Shown here: piece by piece, positions 30,001 through 42,499 of the stretch
Numbering within the stretch: position 1 is the stretch's first letter
Layout: each line of letters opens with the position of its first letter
NCBI RefSeq assembly: GCF_001644195.2
Contig: NZ_LWBL02000059.1
Coordinates: 1-56,936 of the forward strand
Length of the DNA: 56,936 nucleotides
DNA from: Bacillus marinisedimentorum
Lineage (GTDB): Bacteria; Bacillota; Bacilli; Bacillales; Bacillaceae_O
Direction: 5' to 3'
The notes under the pieces: model-generated
The model's database searches: none
What the model was told of the DNA's origin: nothing
The model's input: the letters and a program-made list of their open reading frames with translations, nothing else
Program-made: the position numbers and the translations under genes

Positions 30001-30656
30001 AAAAGCATGAGATCGTCGTACAAAGTGATGTGGAAACACGGACATACACTGCTCCATACGGCGCCCGCGTGAAAGTCCGCGAAGGTCAGGAAGTAACGGC
30101 CGGGCAGGAACTTACCGAAGGTTCCATCGACCCGAAAGAACTTCTGAAAATCCGCGGCATCGACGGGGTGCAGGAATACTTGCTGCGTGAAGTGCAGAAA
30201 GTGTACCGGATGCAGGGTGTTGAGATCGGCGACAAGCACGTCGAGGTCATGGTCCGCCAGATGCTTCGCAAAATCCGTGTAACCGATGCAGGGGACACAG
30301 AGGTTCTTCCGGGATCACTCCTGGAAATCCATCAATTCAAAGATGCCAACAAAAAAGTGCTGCTCGGCGGCGGCAAGCCTGCAACAGGCAAGCCGGTACT
30401 GCTCGGTATCACAAAAGCATCTCTTGAAACGGATTCCTTCCTGTCTGCCGCATCGTTCCAGGAAACGACAAGAGTCCTTACCGATGCAGCCATCAAAGGC
30501 AAACGCGATGAGCTCCTCGGCTTGAAGGAGAACGTCATCATCGGTAAGCTTGTACCTGCCGGAACAGGAATGAACCGTTACCGCCAGGTGGAAATGGATG
30601 CACCTGAATTGGAAGTGCAAGAGGTCGAAGATGAGAGTGAAAATCTCGTTCGATAA
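27045..30656 (+). CDS. rpoC: RNA polymerase beta' subunit
   Basis: A 1203-residue beta' subunit. The N-terminal zinc-binding domain ([20 protein letters not shown]) is followed by the Mg-chelating active-site loop NADFDGDQ, the bridge helix and trigger loop ([19 protein letters not shown]), and a second cysteine cluster ([14 protein letters not shown]). The start is a TTG at 27045, followed by a second TTG for Leu2, with GGGAGGTAGG upstream; this matches the B. subtilis start (LDVNNFEYM). The rplGB promoter starts 15 bases after its stop. Confidence 0.98.
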   Translation: MLDVNNFEYMKIGLASPDKIRSWSYGEVKKPETINYRTLKPEKDGLFCERIFGPTKDWECHCGKYKRVRYKGVVCDRCGVEVTRAKVRRERMGHIELAAPVSHIWYFKGIPSRMGLVLDMSPRALEEVIYFASYVVTEPADTPLEKKQLLSEKEYRTYRDKYGSSFQAAMGAEAIKKLLQDINLDKDVDTLKEELKTAQGQRRTRAIKRLEVLESFRNSGNDPSWMILDVLPVIPPELRPMVQLDGGRFATSDLNDLYRRVINRNNRLKRLLDLGAPSIIVQNEKRMLQEAVDALIDNGRRGRPVTGPGNRPLKSLSHMLKGKQGRFRQNLLGKRVDYSGRSVIVVGPNLKMYQCGLPKEMAIELFKPFVMKELVEKGIAHNIKSAKRKIERLQPEVWDVLEDVIKEHPVLLNRAPTLHRLGIQAFEPTLVEGRAIRLHPLVCTAYNADFDGDQMAVHVPLSAEAQAEARLLMLAAQNILNPKDGKPVVTPSQDMVLGNYYLTMEREGAVGEGKVFSDINEALIAYQNGYVHLHTRIAVAAKSLKNKTFTEEQNGMFLLTTVGKLIFNEILPDSFPYINEPTQHNLENETPAEYFVKPGTDLKKEIQSRELIVPFKKKILGNIIAEVFKKFKITETSKMLDRMKDLGFKYSTKAGITVGVSDIIVLPEKQEILAESEEKVENVLKQFRRGLITEEERYDRIISIWSQAKDTIQGKLMATLNKDNPIFMMSDSGARGNASNFTQLAGMRGLMANPAGRIIELPIRSSFREGLTVLEYFISTHGARKGLADTALKTADSGYLTRRLVDVAQDVIVREDDCNTDRGLEVAAIKEGNEIIEPLYDRIVGRVAFKTVRHPETGEVIVAPNELITEDISRIIVEAGVEKLIIRSAFTCDTEHGVCKKCYGRNLATGQRVEVGEAVGIIAAQSIGEPGTQLTMRTFHTGGVAGDDITQGLPRIQELFEARNPKGQAVITEIYGTVTAINEVKEKHEIVVQSDVETRTYTAPYGARVKVREGQEVTAGQELTEGSIDPKELLKIRGIDGVQEYLLREVQKVYRMQGVEIGDKHVEVMVRQMLRKIRVTDAGDTEVLPGSLLEIHQFKDANKKVLLGGGKPATGKPVLLGITKASLETDSFLSAASFQETTRVLTDAAIKGKRDELLGLKENVIIGKLVPAGTGMNRYRQVEMDAPELEVQEVEDESENLVR

Positions 30657-30670
30657 TCTGCAAACATTTG

Positions 30671-30700
30671 TTGACAATCCCAAGATCATAGTGATATGAT
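30671..30700 (+). promoter_or_regulatory. Sigma-A promoter of rplGB/str operon
   Basis: Consensus TTGACA (30671-30676) and TATGAT (30695-30700) are spaced 18 bp, 15 bases after rpoC and 47 before the rplGB start. Confidence 0.75.
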
Positions 30701-30747
30701 ATTCAAGGTGCTTTGATTAAACACCTGTTACTTTGGAGGATATGAGA

Positions 30748-30996
30748 ATGTCTTATGAAAAAGTATCACAGGCATCCGATTTGATTGTAGGCACTAAGCA
30801 GACAATCAAAGCCATAAAAAATGGCGAAGCAACTGAAGTCATCATTGCCGAAGATGCTGATCGGCGTGTGACCAATAAAGTGCTTACCGCTGCCGATGAC
30901 CGTGGCGTACCCGTTTTGAGAGTTGAATCCTCAAAGAAACTGGGGAAAGCCTGCGGAATTGAAGTCGCAGCAGCTACTGTAGCAATAAAGGGATAA
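30748..30996 (+). CDS. rplGB: L7Ae-family kink-turn RNA-binding protein (YbxF)
   Basis: An 82-residue protein of the L7Ae/L30e/Gadd45 fold that binds RNA kink-turns, at its conserved place between rpoC and rpsL. The C-terminal block [18 protein letters not shown] contains the family's RNA-contact loop (LGKACGI). The ATG at 30748 is eight bases after GGAGG; the ATG at 30742 is only two bases from it and less likely. A strong hairpin begins four bases after the stop and separates it from rpsL. Confidence 0.93.
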   Translation: MSYEKVSQASDLIVGTKQTIKAIKNGEATEVIIAEDADRRVTNKVLTAADDRGVPVLRVESSKKLGKACGIEVAAATVAIKG

Positions 30997-31000
30997 ATAT

Positions 31001-31048
31001 GTTTTTGCAGGGCGGGTTCGCCCGCCCTCGCAAAAACTTTGTTTTTGC
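31001..31048 (+). promoter_or_regulatory. Mutually exclusive hairpins between rplGB and rpsL
   Basis: GTTTTTGC (31001-31008) pairs with GCAAAAAC (31030-31037) and encloses a 7-bp GGGCGGG / CCCGCCC stem capped by TTCG. A second exact copy of GTTTTTGC (31041-31048) can pair with the same GCAAAAAC, so the two structures exclude each other. The long form is terminator-like, followed by TTTGTTTTT. It lies in the transcript entering the str operon. Confidence 0.65.
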
Positions 31049-31058
31049 CCTTTAATGA

Positions 31059-31523
<465 letters not shown>

Positions 31524-31549
31524 TGATTCGCTTATAAAATTACACATAG

Positions 31550-32035
<486 letters not shown>

Positions 32036-32041
32036 TACCAT

Positions 32042-32129
32042 AAAGGCCGGAAATCCGTCATGGATGGAAAAAGCCGAGAACACCGCCTGCAAACAGCTGC
32101 GGTCCGACCGGCTTTTTCACTGGGCCTTT
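32042..32129 (+). other. Three-tier hairpin between rpsG and fusA
   Basis: Nested inverted repeats AAAGGCC / GGCCTTT (32042-32048 / 32123-32129), GAAAAAGCCG / CGGCTTTTTC (32067-32076 / 32109-32118, ten perfect pairs) and ACCGC / GCGGT (32082-32086 / 32099-32103) fill almost the whole gap. The right arms contain two T5 runs, so partial termination or RNA processing inside the str operon is plausible. Confidence 0.65.
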
Positions 32130-32166
32130 TTGGCACATTATAAAACCCATGGAAGGAGAAAGATTA

Positions 32167-34245
32167 ATGCCTAGAGAGTTCTCCTTAGAAAAGACTCGTA
32201 ATATTGGTATCATGGCACACATTGATGCCGGTAAAACGACGGCAACAGAACGTATCCTGTTTTATACAGGCCGTATCCATAAAATCGGCGAAACTCATGA
32301 AGGAGCTTCGCAAATGGACTGGATGGAGCAGGAGCAGGAACGTGGTATCACGATCACTTCTGCTGCCACCACTGCACAGTGGAAAGGTTACCGTATCAAC
32401 ATCATCGACACTCCGGGACACGTGGACTTCACAGTTGAAGTGGAACGCTCCCTCCGTGTACTGGATGGTGCTGTGGCTGTACTTGATGCCCAGTCCGGTG
32501 TTGAGCCTCAAACAGAGACTGTTTGGCGTCAGGCCACAACGTACGGTGTACCGAGAATCGTTTTCGTAAACAAAATGGACAAAATTGGTGCTGACTTCCT
32601 TTATTCTGTAGGGACCATCAAGGACCGCCTGCAGGGAAATGCCCATGCGATCCAGCTTCCGATCGGCGCAGAAGATAACTTCGAAGGAATTATCGATCTG
32701 GTCGAAATGAAAGCTTACTTCTATGAAGACGACCTTGGCACACGTACAACAGCCGGTGATATTCCGGATGAGTACAAAGACCAGGCCGAAGAATATCATA
32801 ACAAGCTTGTAGAGGCAGTTTCCGAACTTGATGAAGAACTGATGATGAAATATCTCGAAGGTGAAGAGATTACAACGGATGAGCTGAAGCAGGCTATCCG
32901 TACAGCGACTCTTAACATCGAGTTCTATCCGGTTCTTTGCGGTTCAGCGTTTAAGAACAAAGGTGTCCAGCTTCTGTTGGACTCGGTTCTTGATTATCTT
33001 CCTGGACCAACTGACGTTGCAGCAATCAAAGGCTTCCGCCCTGGCACAGAAGAAGAAGTGACACGCAAAGCAGACGATAACGGACCGTTCTCGGCGCTTG
33101 CATTCAAAGTCATGACTGACCCATATGTCGGGAAGCTTACATTCTTCCGCGTGTACTCCGGGACACTTGATTCCGGTTCATATGTAAGGAACTCTACGAA
33201 AGACAAGCGTGAGCGTGTCGGCCGTATCCTGCAGATGCACGCGAACCACCGTGAAGAGATCTCCACTGTTTATTCCGGTGACATTGCCGGAGCAGTCGGA
33301 CTGAAGGATACTTCAACAGGTGACACTCTATGTGATGAAAAGGATCTCGTCATCCTTGAATCCATGGAATTCCCTGAGCCGGTTATCTCTGTTGCAATCG
33401 AGCCTAAGACTAAATCTGACCAGGATAAAATGGCAGTGGCGCTTGGCAAGCTTGCTGAAGAGGATCCGACTTTCAGAACTGAAACAAACGTTGAAACTGG
33501 CCAGACGATCATTTCCGGTATGGGTGAGCTTCACCTCGACATTATCGTGGACCGTATGAGACGTGAATTCAAAGTGGAAGCGAATGTGGGTGCACCACAG
33601 GTTGCTTACCGCGAAACATTCCGCAAGTCTGCTGATGTTGAAGGTAAGTTTGTACGCCAATCCGGCGGACGCGGACAATATGGCCACGTTTGGGTCAAGT
33701 TTGAGCCGAATGAAGAAGGCTCAGGCTTTGAGTTCCAGAATAAAATCGTCGGCGGTGTCGTTCCTCGTGAATACATCGGCCCGGTTGAACAGGGACTTAA
33801 AGAGTCATTGGAAACAGGCCCGCTTGCAGGCTATCCGATGGTCGACATCAAAGCGACATTGTTCGATGGTTCTTACCATGATGTTGACTCCAACGAAATG
33901 GCCTTTAAAGTAGCCGCATCCCTTGCGTTGAAAAATGCAAAGACAAAATGTGGTCCAGTACTTCTTGAGCCGGTGATGAAAGTCGAAGTTGTCGTACCGG
34001 AAGAGTACATGGGAGACATCATGGGTGACGTCACTTCCCGCCGTGGACGCGTGGAAGGCATGGAAGCCCGCGGTAACGCACAGGTTGTAAAAGCGATGGT
34101 TCCACTTTCCGAGATGTTTGGATATGCAACAGCATTGCGTTCCAACACACAGGGCCGCGGAACGTATACAATGCACTTCGACCACTATGAAGAGGTGCCG
34201 AAGTCAATCTCTGAAGAGATCATCAAAAAAAATAGCGGCCAATAA
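32167..34245 (+). CDS. fusA: Elongation factor G
   Basis: A 692-residue translocase GTPase, the same length as in B. subtilis. The G1 motif is AHIDAGKTT, the switch region has [14 protein letters not shown]3 is DTPGHVDF and G4 is NKMDK. Domains II to V follow, including the domain IV block [16 protein letters not shown]. The ATG at 32167 follows GGAAGGAGAAAG; the frame can be extended to an ATG at 32149 but that lies before the ribosome binding site. A candidate promoter for tufA starts at its stop codon. Confidence 0.98.
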   Translation: MPREFSLEKTRNIGIMAHIDAGKTTATERILFYTGRIHKIGETHEGASQMDWMEQEQERGITITSAATTAQWKGYRINIIDTPGHVDFTVEVERSLRVLDGAVAVLDAQSGVEPQTETVWRQATTYGVPRIVFVNKMDKIGADFLYSVGTIKDRLQGNAHAIQLPIGAEDNFEGIIDLVEMKAYFYEDDLGTRTTAGDIPDEYKDQAEEYHNKLVEAVSELDEELMMKYLEGEEITTDELKQAIRTATLNIEFYPVLCGSAFKNKGVQLLLDSVLDYLPGPTDVAAIKGFRPGTEEEVTRKADDNGPFSALAFKVMTDPYVGKLTFFRVYSGTLDSGSYVRNSTKDKRERVGRILQMHANHREEISTVYSGDIAGAVGLKDTSTGDTLCDEKDLVILESMEFPEPVISVAIEPKTKSDQDKMAVALGKLAEEDPTFRTETNVETGQTIISGMGELHLDIIVDRMRREFKVEANVGAPQVAYRETFRKSADVEGKFVRQSGGRGQYGHVWVKFEPNEEGSGFEFQNKIVGGVVPREYIGPVEQGLKESLETGPLAGYPMVDIKATLFDGSYHDVDSNEMAFKVAASLALKNAKTKCGPVLLEPVMKVEVVVPEEYMGDIMGDVTSRRGRVEGMEARGNAQVVKAMVPLSEMFGYATALRSNTQGRGTYTMHFDHYEEVPKSISEEIIKKNSGQ

Positions 34246-34274
34246 TTGATTTCCAACATTTGTTCCGTTATAAC
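34246..34274 (+). promoter_or_regulatory. Possible promoter of tufA
   Basis: TTGATT (34246-34251) and TATAAC (34269-34274) are spaced 17 bp. The 110-base leader contains a 6-bp hairpin AGGGGG / CTCCCCT (34298-34319). An extra tuf promoter would suit the high EF-Tu demand, but the boxes are imperfect. Confidence 0.45.
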
Positions 34275-34387
34275 TGTATTGTAAGCTTGGAGAGCAGAGG
34301 GGGCTGGACCGGCTCCCCTGAATTCCGGCTGGCAACAATAGATTTCAATCTTACTTATATTAAGGTATCTAAAGGAGGAAATTACTA

Positions 34388-35578
34388 ATGGGTAAAGAGA
34401 AGTTTGATCGTTCCAAAGCGCACGTCAACATTGGTACAATTGGACACGTTGACCATGGTAAAACTACACTGACTGCAGCAATCACAACTGTACTTCATAA
34501 GAAATCAGGTAAAGGTTCTGCAATGGCATATGACCAAATTGATGGTGCTCCAGAAGAGCGTGAGCGCGGTATCACAATCGCTACTGCACACGTAGAGTAC
34601 GAAACTGATAACCGTCACTATGCACACGTTGACTGCCCTGGACACGCTGACTATGTTAAAAACATGATCACTGGTGCAGCGCAAATGGACGGTGCGATCC
34701 TTGTAGTATCAGCAGCTGACGGCCCTATGCCGCAAACTCGCGAGCATATCCTTCTTTCCCGTCAGGTTGGTGTACCATTTATCGTTGTGTTCTTGAACAA
34801 AACTGATATGGTAGACGACGAAGAACTTCTTGAGCTAGTAGAAATGGAAGTTCGCGATCTTCTTACTGAGTATGACTTCCCTGGTGATGATGTACCAGTA
34901 ATCAAAGGTTCTGCACTTAAAGCTCTTGAAGGCGATGCTGACTATGAAGCAAAAATCTTCGAACTTATGGATGCGGTTGACGAGTATATCCCAACTCCAG
35001 AGCGCGACACGGACAAAGACTTCATGATGCCTGTTGAGGACGTATTCTCCATCACTGGCCGTGGTACAGTTGCAACTGGCCGTGTTGAGCGTGGTAAATT
35101 GAATGTTGGTGACGAAATTGAAATCGTAGGTCTTATGGAAGCTCCTAAGAAGACAACTGTCACTGGTGTTGAAATGTTCCGTAAGCTTCTTGACTATGCT
35201 GAAGCTGGTGACAACATCGGCGCCCTTCTTCGCGGTGTTTCCCGTGAAGATATCCAGCGTGGCCAGGTACTTGCAAAGCCAGGTACAATCACACCACACA
35301 CAAAGTTCAAAGCTGAAGTATATGTCCTTTCAAAAGAAGAAGGCGGACGTCACACTCCATTCTTCTCTAACTATCGCCCGCAGTTCTACTTCCGTACAAC
35401 TGACGTAACTGGCACAATCGCGCTTCCAGAAGGCGTAGAAATGGTTATGCCTGGCGATAACGTTGAAATGACTGTAGAACTTATCTCTCCGATTGCGATC
35501 GAAGACGGTACTAAGTTCTCTATCCGTGAAGGCGGCCGTACTGTAGGCGCTGGCGTTGTTGCTTCAATCATCGAGTAA
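34388..35578 (+). CDS. tufA: Elongation factor Tu
   Basis: A 396-residue GTPase that delivers aminoacyl-tRNA to the ribosome. The G1 motif is [11 protein letters not shown]2 has [15 protein letters not shown]3 is DCPGHADY and G4 is NKTDMVDD; domains 2 and 3 are complete and end [21 protein letters not shown] precedes the ATG at 34388. Its codons favour T- and A-ending forms more than fusA, as expected of the most highly expressed gene. A perfect 12-bp terminator follows. Confidence 0.99.
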   Translation: MGKEKFDRSKAHVNIGTIGHVDHGKTTLTAAITTVLHKKSGKGSAMAYDQIDGAPEERERGITIATAHVEYETDNRHYAHVDCPGHADYVKNMITGAAQMDGAILVVSAADGPMPQTREHILLSRQVGVPFIVVFLNKTDMVDDEELLELVEMEVRDLLTEYDFPGDDVPVIKGSALKALEGDADYEAKIFELMDAVDEYIPTPERDTDKDFMMPVEDVFSITGRGTVATGRVERGKLNVGDEIEIVGLMEAPKKTTVTGVEMFRKLLDYAEAGDNIGALLRGVSREDIQRGQVLAKPGTITPHTKFKAEVYVLSKEEGGRHTPFFSNYRPQFYFRTTDVTGTIALPEGVEMVMPGDNVEMTVELISPIAIEDGTKFSIREGGRTVGAGVVASIIE

Positions 35579-35606
35579 TAGCGGCACGGTTGAATCTTGA
35601 TAAAGG

Positions 35607-35638
35607 GGCAGGCAATCATTTGATTGCCTGCCTTTTTT
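35607..35638 (+). terminator. Rho-independent terminator after tufA
   Basis: GGCAGGCAATCA (35607-35618) and TGATTGCCTGCC (35621-35632) form a 12-bp perfect stem, followed by six T. A dispersed repeat starts at this T-tract. Confidence 0.95.
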
Positions 35639-35755
35639 ATTGTTAAGGAATTATAAATGTAAAACGTTGTGGATAAAAAGCCAGAAGGGAATCGTCCAGC
35701 TCCAGGCGCAAGAGGGGTACGCATAAGCTGGCGGCTTGCGCAATTGTACTGTTCA
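35632..35755 (+). repeat. Dispersed intergenic element, copy 2
   Basis: 35632-35716 matches 13091-13176 with few differences, including the terminator T-tract, TTATTGTTAAGGAA, CGTTGTGGATAAAAAGC and TCCAGCTCCAGGCGC. GTACGCATAAGC (35717-35728) is the exact reverse complement of 13204-13215 in copy 1, and GGCTTGCGCAATTG corresponds to the right arm there. It is non-coding. I recall similar CCAGCTCCAG-type intergenic sequences in other Bacillaceae but cannot verify that here. Confidence 0.7.
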
Positions 35756-35960
35756 GGCAGGGAATCGGCGGGAATCCAGGGGGAAAAGCAGACTGAAGTG
35801 AGGGAACAGGACCGCGCTGCCTGTCAGGGAATCAGCGGAAAGGGAGCAGATCTCTTTTGCAGTCTGTGTTGGAAGCCAAAAAGTATTCTATATGGGTGTA
35901 ATAGTAACAAGTAAATGTAGCGCAGCTTGTTTGGTGAACTGGCGGCAAGGAACGTAACTG

Positions 35961-36031
35961 GTGAGTAAAGGATAAAAATTGACGACGAAAACAATGAAAC
36001 TTGTGAGTAACGCCCCATAACCGGACAGTAA
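35961..36031 (+). repeat. Short 21-bp-phased repeat, motif GTGAGTAA
   Basis: AGTAA cores at 35964, 36006 and 36027 are 42 and 21 bases apart; the first two are within GTGAGTAA and the third within GACAGTAA. A weak copy (GACGACGAA) sits at the missing position. The period equals that of the other arrays although the motif differs. Confidence 0.5.
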
Positions 36032-36186
36032 AATGATATAAATTATTAGATAATAAATGAAAAAGCTCATTTTACCGAAGTAAGGAAAGTCGAAAGCAGC
36101 TTTTTAGGCCGAATTCAGTCGAAATCATTCCAAACAGCAAGCTTTGCGAGCGGATAATTTTAATCTGAATGCAGCCAGGCGCTGAT

Positions 36187-36319
36187 TTCACGCCGTAACT
36201 GCCCGGTTTTGCGCCAAACCATTGACTATTCGCGCAGAGGCAATCAGTTTACAAGCGAAACTACGATAATTTCAAGCCAAAGCATTCATTACGCACCATA
36301 TAAACCCGCTTTCACGCCA
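36187..36319 (-). repeat. Degenerate array with 21-bp period, inverted copy of the 21933 family
   Basis: The motif TTTCACGCC, the reverse complement of GGCGTGAAA, recurs with its ACGCC core at 36190, 36211 (GCGCC), 36232 (GCGCA), about 36253, 36274 (AAGCC), about 36293 and 36314. Steps are therefore 21 bases or twice that. A further in-phase TTTTTAGGCC occurs at 36101-36110. The array lies in the tufA-rpsJ gap, as the first lies in the rplL-ybxB gap. Confidence 0.7.
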
Positions 36320-36845
36320 AAACTGGCGGACATACATCCGAGGGCTTACCCCGCCCAAGCCAGCACGGCATACACAAAACACGAAGCACCCGCTTTTCCC
36401 CTTAGAACATCCCACCTAACAGCTGCAGGCATACAAAAGCCAGCGCCCACTTAAGCATTCCCCGTACTAAAAAGTGCAATTTTAAAAGAACTAGGTAATG
36501 CCAGATTACGATCCGTTCCCTGGTTATGCCTTGTCATCAACACCAACACATGGCAGGCATAAAACCATACCCCTTCTATATCACAACTCAAATTCAAGCT
36601 GCATCAAACTCTACACATACTTATATAGAAGAAACTCGAAAATCAGGTACATCCACTCCCTCAAATAGGCAAGAAACGAGAAGCTGCGCAGCATTCCATT
36701 CACTATTACCTGCCGTAATCCGGCATATGATAATTATTTCTTTTTCCATATCACTTTCCATAAAAAGAATTTCTCGCAACCTTGCATTTTGCCCTGACAG
36801 CCCTTATAATAGTGAAAGTGTGCAGCAAAGCCATAAAAGTTTTTG
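36320..36845. other. Non-coding stretch before the S10 promoter
   Basis: No gene, RNA or clear repeat is visible. A TTG-started frame (36526-36873) has no ribosome binding site, an atypical composition, and runs into the S10 promoter. The ybaC gene found here in B. subtilis is absent. Confidence 0.5.
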
Positions 36846-36874
36846 TTGCATTTCCGGCCAATATTTTATATAAT
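36846..36874 (+). promoter_or_regulatory. Sigma-A promoter of the S10-spc-alpha operon
   Basis: TTGCAT (36846-36851) and consensus TATAAT (36869-36874) have a 17-bp spacer. This is the only strong promoter I see before the long run of ribosomal genes starting at rpsJ. Confidence 0.85.
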
Positions 36875-36914
36875 TGACAATGTTGGTCATTGACAGCGAT
36901 GAAGTGAAAGGTTG

Positions 36915-37317
<403 letters not shown>

Positions 37318-37355
37318 TTATAAATAAAAATTGTATTATACAGGAGGTGTAACGG

Positions 37356-37973
37356 ATGACCAAAGGAATCTTAGGTAAGAAGATCGGTATGACGCAAGTG
37401 TTTACAGAAAACGGCGAACTCGTCCCGGTAACGGTTATCGAAGCCCAGCCGAACGTTGTGCTTCAAGCAAAAACTGAAGAGGCAGACGGTTATTCCGCCG
37501 TACAGCTTGGCTTCGCTGATAAAAAGAACGCCAACAAGCCTGAAAAGGGACATGCTGAAAAAGCAAACACTGCGCCTAAGCGCTTCATTAAGGAAATCCG
37601 TAATGCAGAAGGATTAGAAACAGGCCAGGAAGTAAAGGTTGATATCTTTGCAGCTGGAGACATGATCGATGTAACAGGAACAGGGAAAGGTAAAGGCTTC
37701 TCAGGCTCCATCAAGAGGCACAACCAATCCCGCGGACCTATGAGCCACGGTTCCCGCTACCATCGCCGTCCAGGTTCTATGGGCGCTGTCGATCCGATGC
37801 ATGTTTTTAAAGGTAAAGCATTGCCAGGCCGTATGGGTGGAGAGACAGTAACCATCCAAAACCTTGAAATCGTAAAAGTAGATGCAGAACGTAATCTTCT
37901 TCTCGTAAAAGGCAACGTGCCTGGAGCGAAAAAAAGTTTTGTTAAAGTCACCAGCGCGGTGAAAGCAGACTAA
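37356..37973 (+). CDS. rplC: 50S ribosomal protein L3
   Basis: A 205-residue protein near the peptidyl-transferase centre. It starts [15 protein letters not shown], and its long loop around [17 protein letters not shown] reaches toward the active site. AGGAGGTG precedes the ATG at 37356. It is slightly shorter than the 209 residues of B. subtilis. rplD follows after 26 bases. Confidence 0.98.
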   Translation: MTKGILGKKIGMTQVFTENGELVPVTVIEAQPNVVLQAKTEEADGYSAVQLGFADKKNANKPEKGHAEKANTAPKRFIKEIRNAEGLETGQEVKVDIFAAGDMIDVTGTGKGKGFSGSIKRHNQSRGPMSHGSRYHRRPGSMGAVDPMHVFKGKALPGRMGGETVTIQNLEIVKVDAERNLLLVKGNVPGAKKSFVKVTSAVKAD

Positions 37974-37999
37974 TATCCGTCAAGAAAGGAGGAATACCA

Positions 38000-38623
38000 A
38001 TGCCTAAAGTAGCATTGTTTAACCAGAGCGGCTCTCAAGTCGGCGATATCGAGCTTTCCGATGCCGTATTTGGTATTGAGCCTAACCAGCATGTGTTGAC
38101 TGAAGCAGTCCTTATGCAGCAAGCATCTCTGCGCCAGGGAACACACGCTGTCAAAAACCGTTCAGAAGTACGCGGCGGCGGACGCAAGCCGTGGCGCCAA
38201 AAAGGAACAGGCCGTGCACGCCAGGGTTCCATTCGTTCACCACAATGGGTAGGCGGCGGAGTTGTTTTCGGACCGACGCCAAGAAGCTACAGCTTCAAAA
38301 TGCCTAAAAAAGTACGCCGTTTGGCAATCAAATCAGCACTATCCACTAAAGTTATCGACAACGAAGTTGTTGTAATGGATAGCCTGTCATTTGAAAAACC
38401 AAAAACAAAAGAACTCGTAGCAGTTCTTAAAAACCTTTCTGTAGACCGCAAGGCACTGATCGTCACTGCCGATATCGATGAAGCAGTTGAACTTTCAGCA
38501 CGCAACATCCCTGGAGTAACCGTTGTTCCTTCAAATGGTGTGAGTGTCCTTGATGTCTTGAACCATGATAAGCTCATCATGACGAAAGACGCGGTTGCAA
38601 AAGTAGAGGAGGTGCTTGGATAA
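38000..38623 (+). CDS. rplD: 50S ribosomal protein L4
   Basis: A 207-residue protein lining the exit tunnel. The extended tunnel loop [20 protein letters not shown], a macrolide contact, is wild type. AAAGGAGGA precedes the ATG at 38000. L4 represses the S10 operon in E. coli, but no equivalent leader is established in Bacillus. The stop codon TAA shares its last A with the rplW ATG. Confidence 0.98.
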   Translation: MPKVALFNQSGSQVGDIELSDAVFGIEPNQHVLTEAVLMQQASLRQGTHAVKNRSEVRGGGRKPWRQKGTGRARQGSIRSPQWVGGGVVFGPTPRSYSFKMPKKVRRLAIKSALSTKVIDNEVVVMDSLSFEKPKTKELVAVLKNLSVDRKALIVTADIDEAVELSARNIPGVTVVPSNGVSVLDVLNHDKLIMTKDAVAKVEEVLG

Positions 38624-38913
38624 TGAAAGACGCTCGTGATATCATTAAGCGCCCCGTAATTACAGAACGTTCTACTGAACTTATGGTTGATAAGAAGTAC
38701 ACGTTCGAAGTTGACCCTAAAGCAAACAAAACTGAAATCAAAGATGCGCTAGAAACGATCTTTGGTGTAAAAGTTGAGAAAATCAACGTTCAGAATTATA
38801 AAGGTAAATTCAAGCGTATGGGCCGTTACGGCGGATATACTGCTAAGCGCAAGAAAGCTGTTGTAAAGCTTACTGAAGACAGCAAAGAACTCGAATTCTT
38901 CGAGGGAGTTTAA
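38623..38913 (+). CDS. rplW: 50S ribosomal protein L23
   Basis: A 96-residue protein at the tunnel exit that docks trigger factor and SRP. It starts [17 protein letters not shown] and has the extended loop [19 protein letters not shown]. The ATG overlaps the rplD stop by one base (TAATG), with GTAGAGGAGGTG inside rplD as its ribosome binding site, so the two are translationally coupled. Confidence 0.97.
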   Translation: MKDARDIIKRPVITERSTELMVDKKYTFEVDPKANKTEIKDALETIFGVKVEKINVQNYKGKFKRMGRYGGYTAKRKKAVVKLTEDSKELEFFEGV

Positions 38914-38942
38914 TTCATTTTACTGTGAAGGAGGGAAACTAA

Positions 38943-39773
38943 ATGGCGATTAAAAAGTATAAACCAACATCAAACGGCCGCCGTGGCATGACTACACTAG
39001 ACTATGCAGACATCACTACGGACCAGCCGGAAAAATCCTTGCTTGCACCGCTTCATAAAAAAGGCGGCCGCAACAACCAGGGTAAATTGACTACACGCCA
39101 TCAAGGCGGCGGTCATAAGCGGAAGTACCGTGTAATTGACTTTAAGCGTGACAAAGATGGCATTCCAGGACGCGTTGCTACAATCGAATACGATCCTAAC
39201 CGTTCTGCGAACATCGCGCTTGTAAACTATGCGGATGGTGAGAAACGTTACATTCTCGCACCGAAAACTCTTCAAGTGGGCATGGAAATCATGTCTGGTG
39301 CAGATGCGGATATCAAAGTCGCCAACGCTCTGCCGCTGCAAAATATCCCAGTCGGTACTGTCATCCACAATATCGAACTTAAACCGGGACGCGGAGGCCA
39401 GCTTGCACGTTCTGCAGGCGCTGAAGCACAGGTTCTTGGTAAAGAAGATAAATATGTACTCGTTCGTTTGACTTCCGGCGAAGTCCGCTTGATTCTTGGC
39501 ACATGCCGTGCTACGATCGGTCAAGTGGGTAACGTTGAGCATGAACTTGTAAATGTCGGTAAAGCTGGACGCTCCCGCTGGTTAGGCAAGCGCCCAACTG
39601 TCCGCGGTTCTGTCATGAACCCTAACGATCACCCTCACGGTGGTGGTGAAGGACGTGCGCCAATCGGACGCAAATCACCAATGTCCCCTTGGGGCAAGCC
39701 GACACTTGGCTACAAGACACGCAAACGCAACAAGCCATCTGATAAATATATTGTACGCCGTCGTAAAAAATAA
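38943..39773 (+). CDS. rplB: 50S ribosomal protein L2
   Basis: A 276-residue protein needed for subunit association and peptidyl transfer. The conserved [14 protein letters not shown] start, the RNA-binding domain and the C-terminal catalytic-centre block [18 protein letters not shown] with its essential histidine are present. GAAGGAGGGA precedes the ATG at 38943. A small perfect hairpin lies between it and rpsS. Confidence 0.99.
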   Translation: MAIKKYKPTSNGRRGMTTLDYADITTDQPEKSLLAPLHKKGGRNNQGKLTTRHQGGGHKRKYRVIDFKRDKDGIPGRVATIEYDPNRSANIALVNYADGEKRYILAPKTLQVGMEIMSGADADIKVANALPLQNIPVGTVIHNIELKPGRGGQLARSAGAEAQVLGKEDKYVLVRLTSGEVRLILGTCRATIGQVGNVEHELVNVGKAGRSRWLGKRPTVRGSVMNPNDHPHGGGEGRAPIGRKSPMSPWGKPTLGYKTRKRNKPSDKYIVRRRKK

Positions 39774-39783
39774 CGGGGTTGTC

Positions 39784-39805
39784 CTACGGTTCGCAAGAAC
39801 CGTAG
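39784..39805 (+). other. Hairpin between rplB and rpsS
   Basis: CTACGGTT (39784-39791) and AACCGTAG (39798-39805) form a perfect 8-bp stem with a CGCAAG loop. No T-tract follows. It may be an mRNA processing or stability element. Confidence 0.6.
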
Positions 39806-39830
39806 TGCAATCACGAAGGGAGGTTTCCAC

Positions 39831-40109
39831 ATGGGCCGCAGCTTAAAAAAAGGACCTTTTGTTGATGATCATCTGATGAAAAAAGTTGAGAATCTGAATG
39901 AGTCCAACAAAAAAGAAGTCATCAAAACATGGTCTCGCCGTTCTACAATTTTTCCGGAGTTTATCGGACATACAATTGCCGTTTATGATGGACGCAAACA
40001 TGTGCCTGTTTTCGTAACAGAAGATATGGTCGGACACAAACTGGGTGAGTTTGCTCCAACCCGCACATACAAAGGTCATGCCAATGATGACAAGAAAACT
40101 AGACGTTAA
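39831..40109 (+). CDS. rpsS: 30S ribosomal protein S19
   Basis: A 92-residue protein of the 30S head that contacts the A-site tRNA and the B1a bridge. It starts [15 protein letters not shown] and contains [25 protein letters not shown] in the conserved centre. AAGGGAGGT precedes the ATG at 39831. rplV follows 17 bases after its stop. Confidence 0.98.
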   Translation: MGRSLKKGPFVDDHLMKKVENLNESNKKEVIKTWSRRSTIFPEFIGHTIAVYDGRKHVPVFVTEDMVGHKLGEFAPTRTYKGHANDDKKTRR

Positions 40110-40126
40110 TGAGAGGAGGCATTCCG

Positions 40127-40468
40127 ATGCAAGCTAAGGCTGTTGCTAAAACAATCCGCATTGCTCCTCGTAAAGTCCGCCTGGTTGCTGACCTGATTCG
40201 AGGCAAGCAAGTCGGCGAAGCGGTCGCAATTCTTCGCCACACTCCAAAAGCAGCTTCCCCGGTTGTAGAGAAAGTGTTGAAGTCTGCTATTGCTAATGCG
40301 GAGCATAACTATGAATTGAATCCTGATAACCTCGTTATCACGGAAGCTTATGTAAACGAAGGACCAACGCTGAAGCGTTTCCGTCCACGTGCAATGGGAC
40401 GCGCAAGCCAGATCAACAAACGCACGAGCCACATCACTGTTGTGGTATCAGAAAAGAAGGAGGGATAA
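40127..40468 (+). CDS. rplV: 50S ribosomal protein L22
   Basis: A 113-residue protein lining the exit tunnel. It starts [20 protein letters not shown] and ends with the beta-hairpin [20 protein letters not shown] that reaches the macrolide site. The ATG at 40127 follows GAGAGGAGGC; the frame can be extended to 40109 but that would overlap the rpsS stop and the ribosome binding site. Confidence 0.98.
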   Translation: MQAKAVAKTIRIAPRKVRLVADLIRGKQVGEAVAILRHTPKAASPVVEKVLKSAIANAEHNYELNPDNLVITEAYVNEGPTLKRFRPRAMGRASQINKRTSHITVVVSEKKEG

Positions 40469-40471
40469 TCA

Positions 40472-41755
<1,284 letters not shown>

Positions 41756-41785
41756 AAACCCTTAATGTGAGAGGAGGTTTGCAGA

Positions 41786-42046
41786 ATGGAACGCAACCAA
41801 CGTAAAGTCTACACTGGGCGTGTAGTGTCCGACAAAATGGACAAAACCATTACGGTTCTCGTAGAAACGTACAAAAAAGACTCTTTATACGGCAAGCGTG
41901 TAAAGTACTCTAAAAAGTTCAAAGCACATGATGAAAACAATACTGCGAAAATGGGCGATATCGTAAGAATCATGGAAACTCGTCCTACTTCCGCAACAAA
42001 ACGTTTCCGTCTTGTGGACGTTGTAGAAGAATCAGTAATCATATAA
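41786..42046 (+). CDS. rpsQ: 30S ribosomal protein S17
   Basis: An 86-residue OB-fold primary assembly protein. It starts [20 protein letters not shown], with the conserved [14 protein letters not shown] loop. GAGAGGAGGTTT precedes the ATG at 41786. Confidence 0.98.
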   Translation: MERNQRKVYTGRVVSDKMDKTITVLVETYKKDSLYGKRVKYSKKFKAHDENNTAKMGDIVRIMETRPTSATKRFRLVDVVEESVII

Positions 42047-42061
42047 TGATGGTTCGGATAA

Positions 42062-42460
<399 letters not shown>

Positions 42461-42499
42461 TAGATGAAATTACAGGCCTTGTAAGGAGGTGCGCGTACG

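Noticed and set aside
36526-36873. 115-residue frame in the tufA-rpsJ gap
   Set aside because: TTG start without ribosome binding site, odd composition, no recognisable domain, and it ends inside the S10 promoter.
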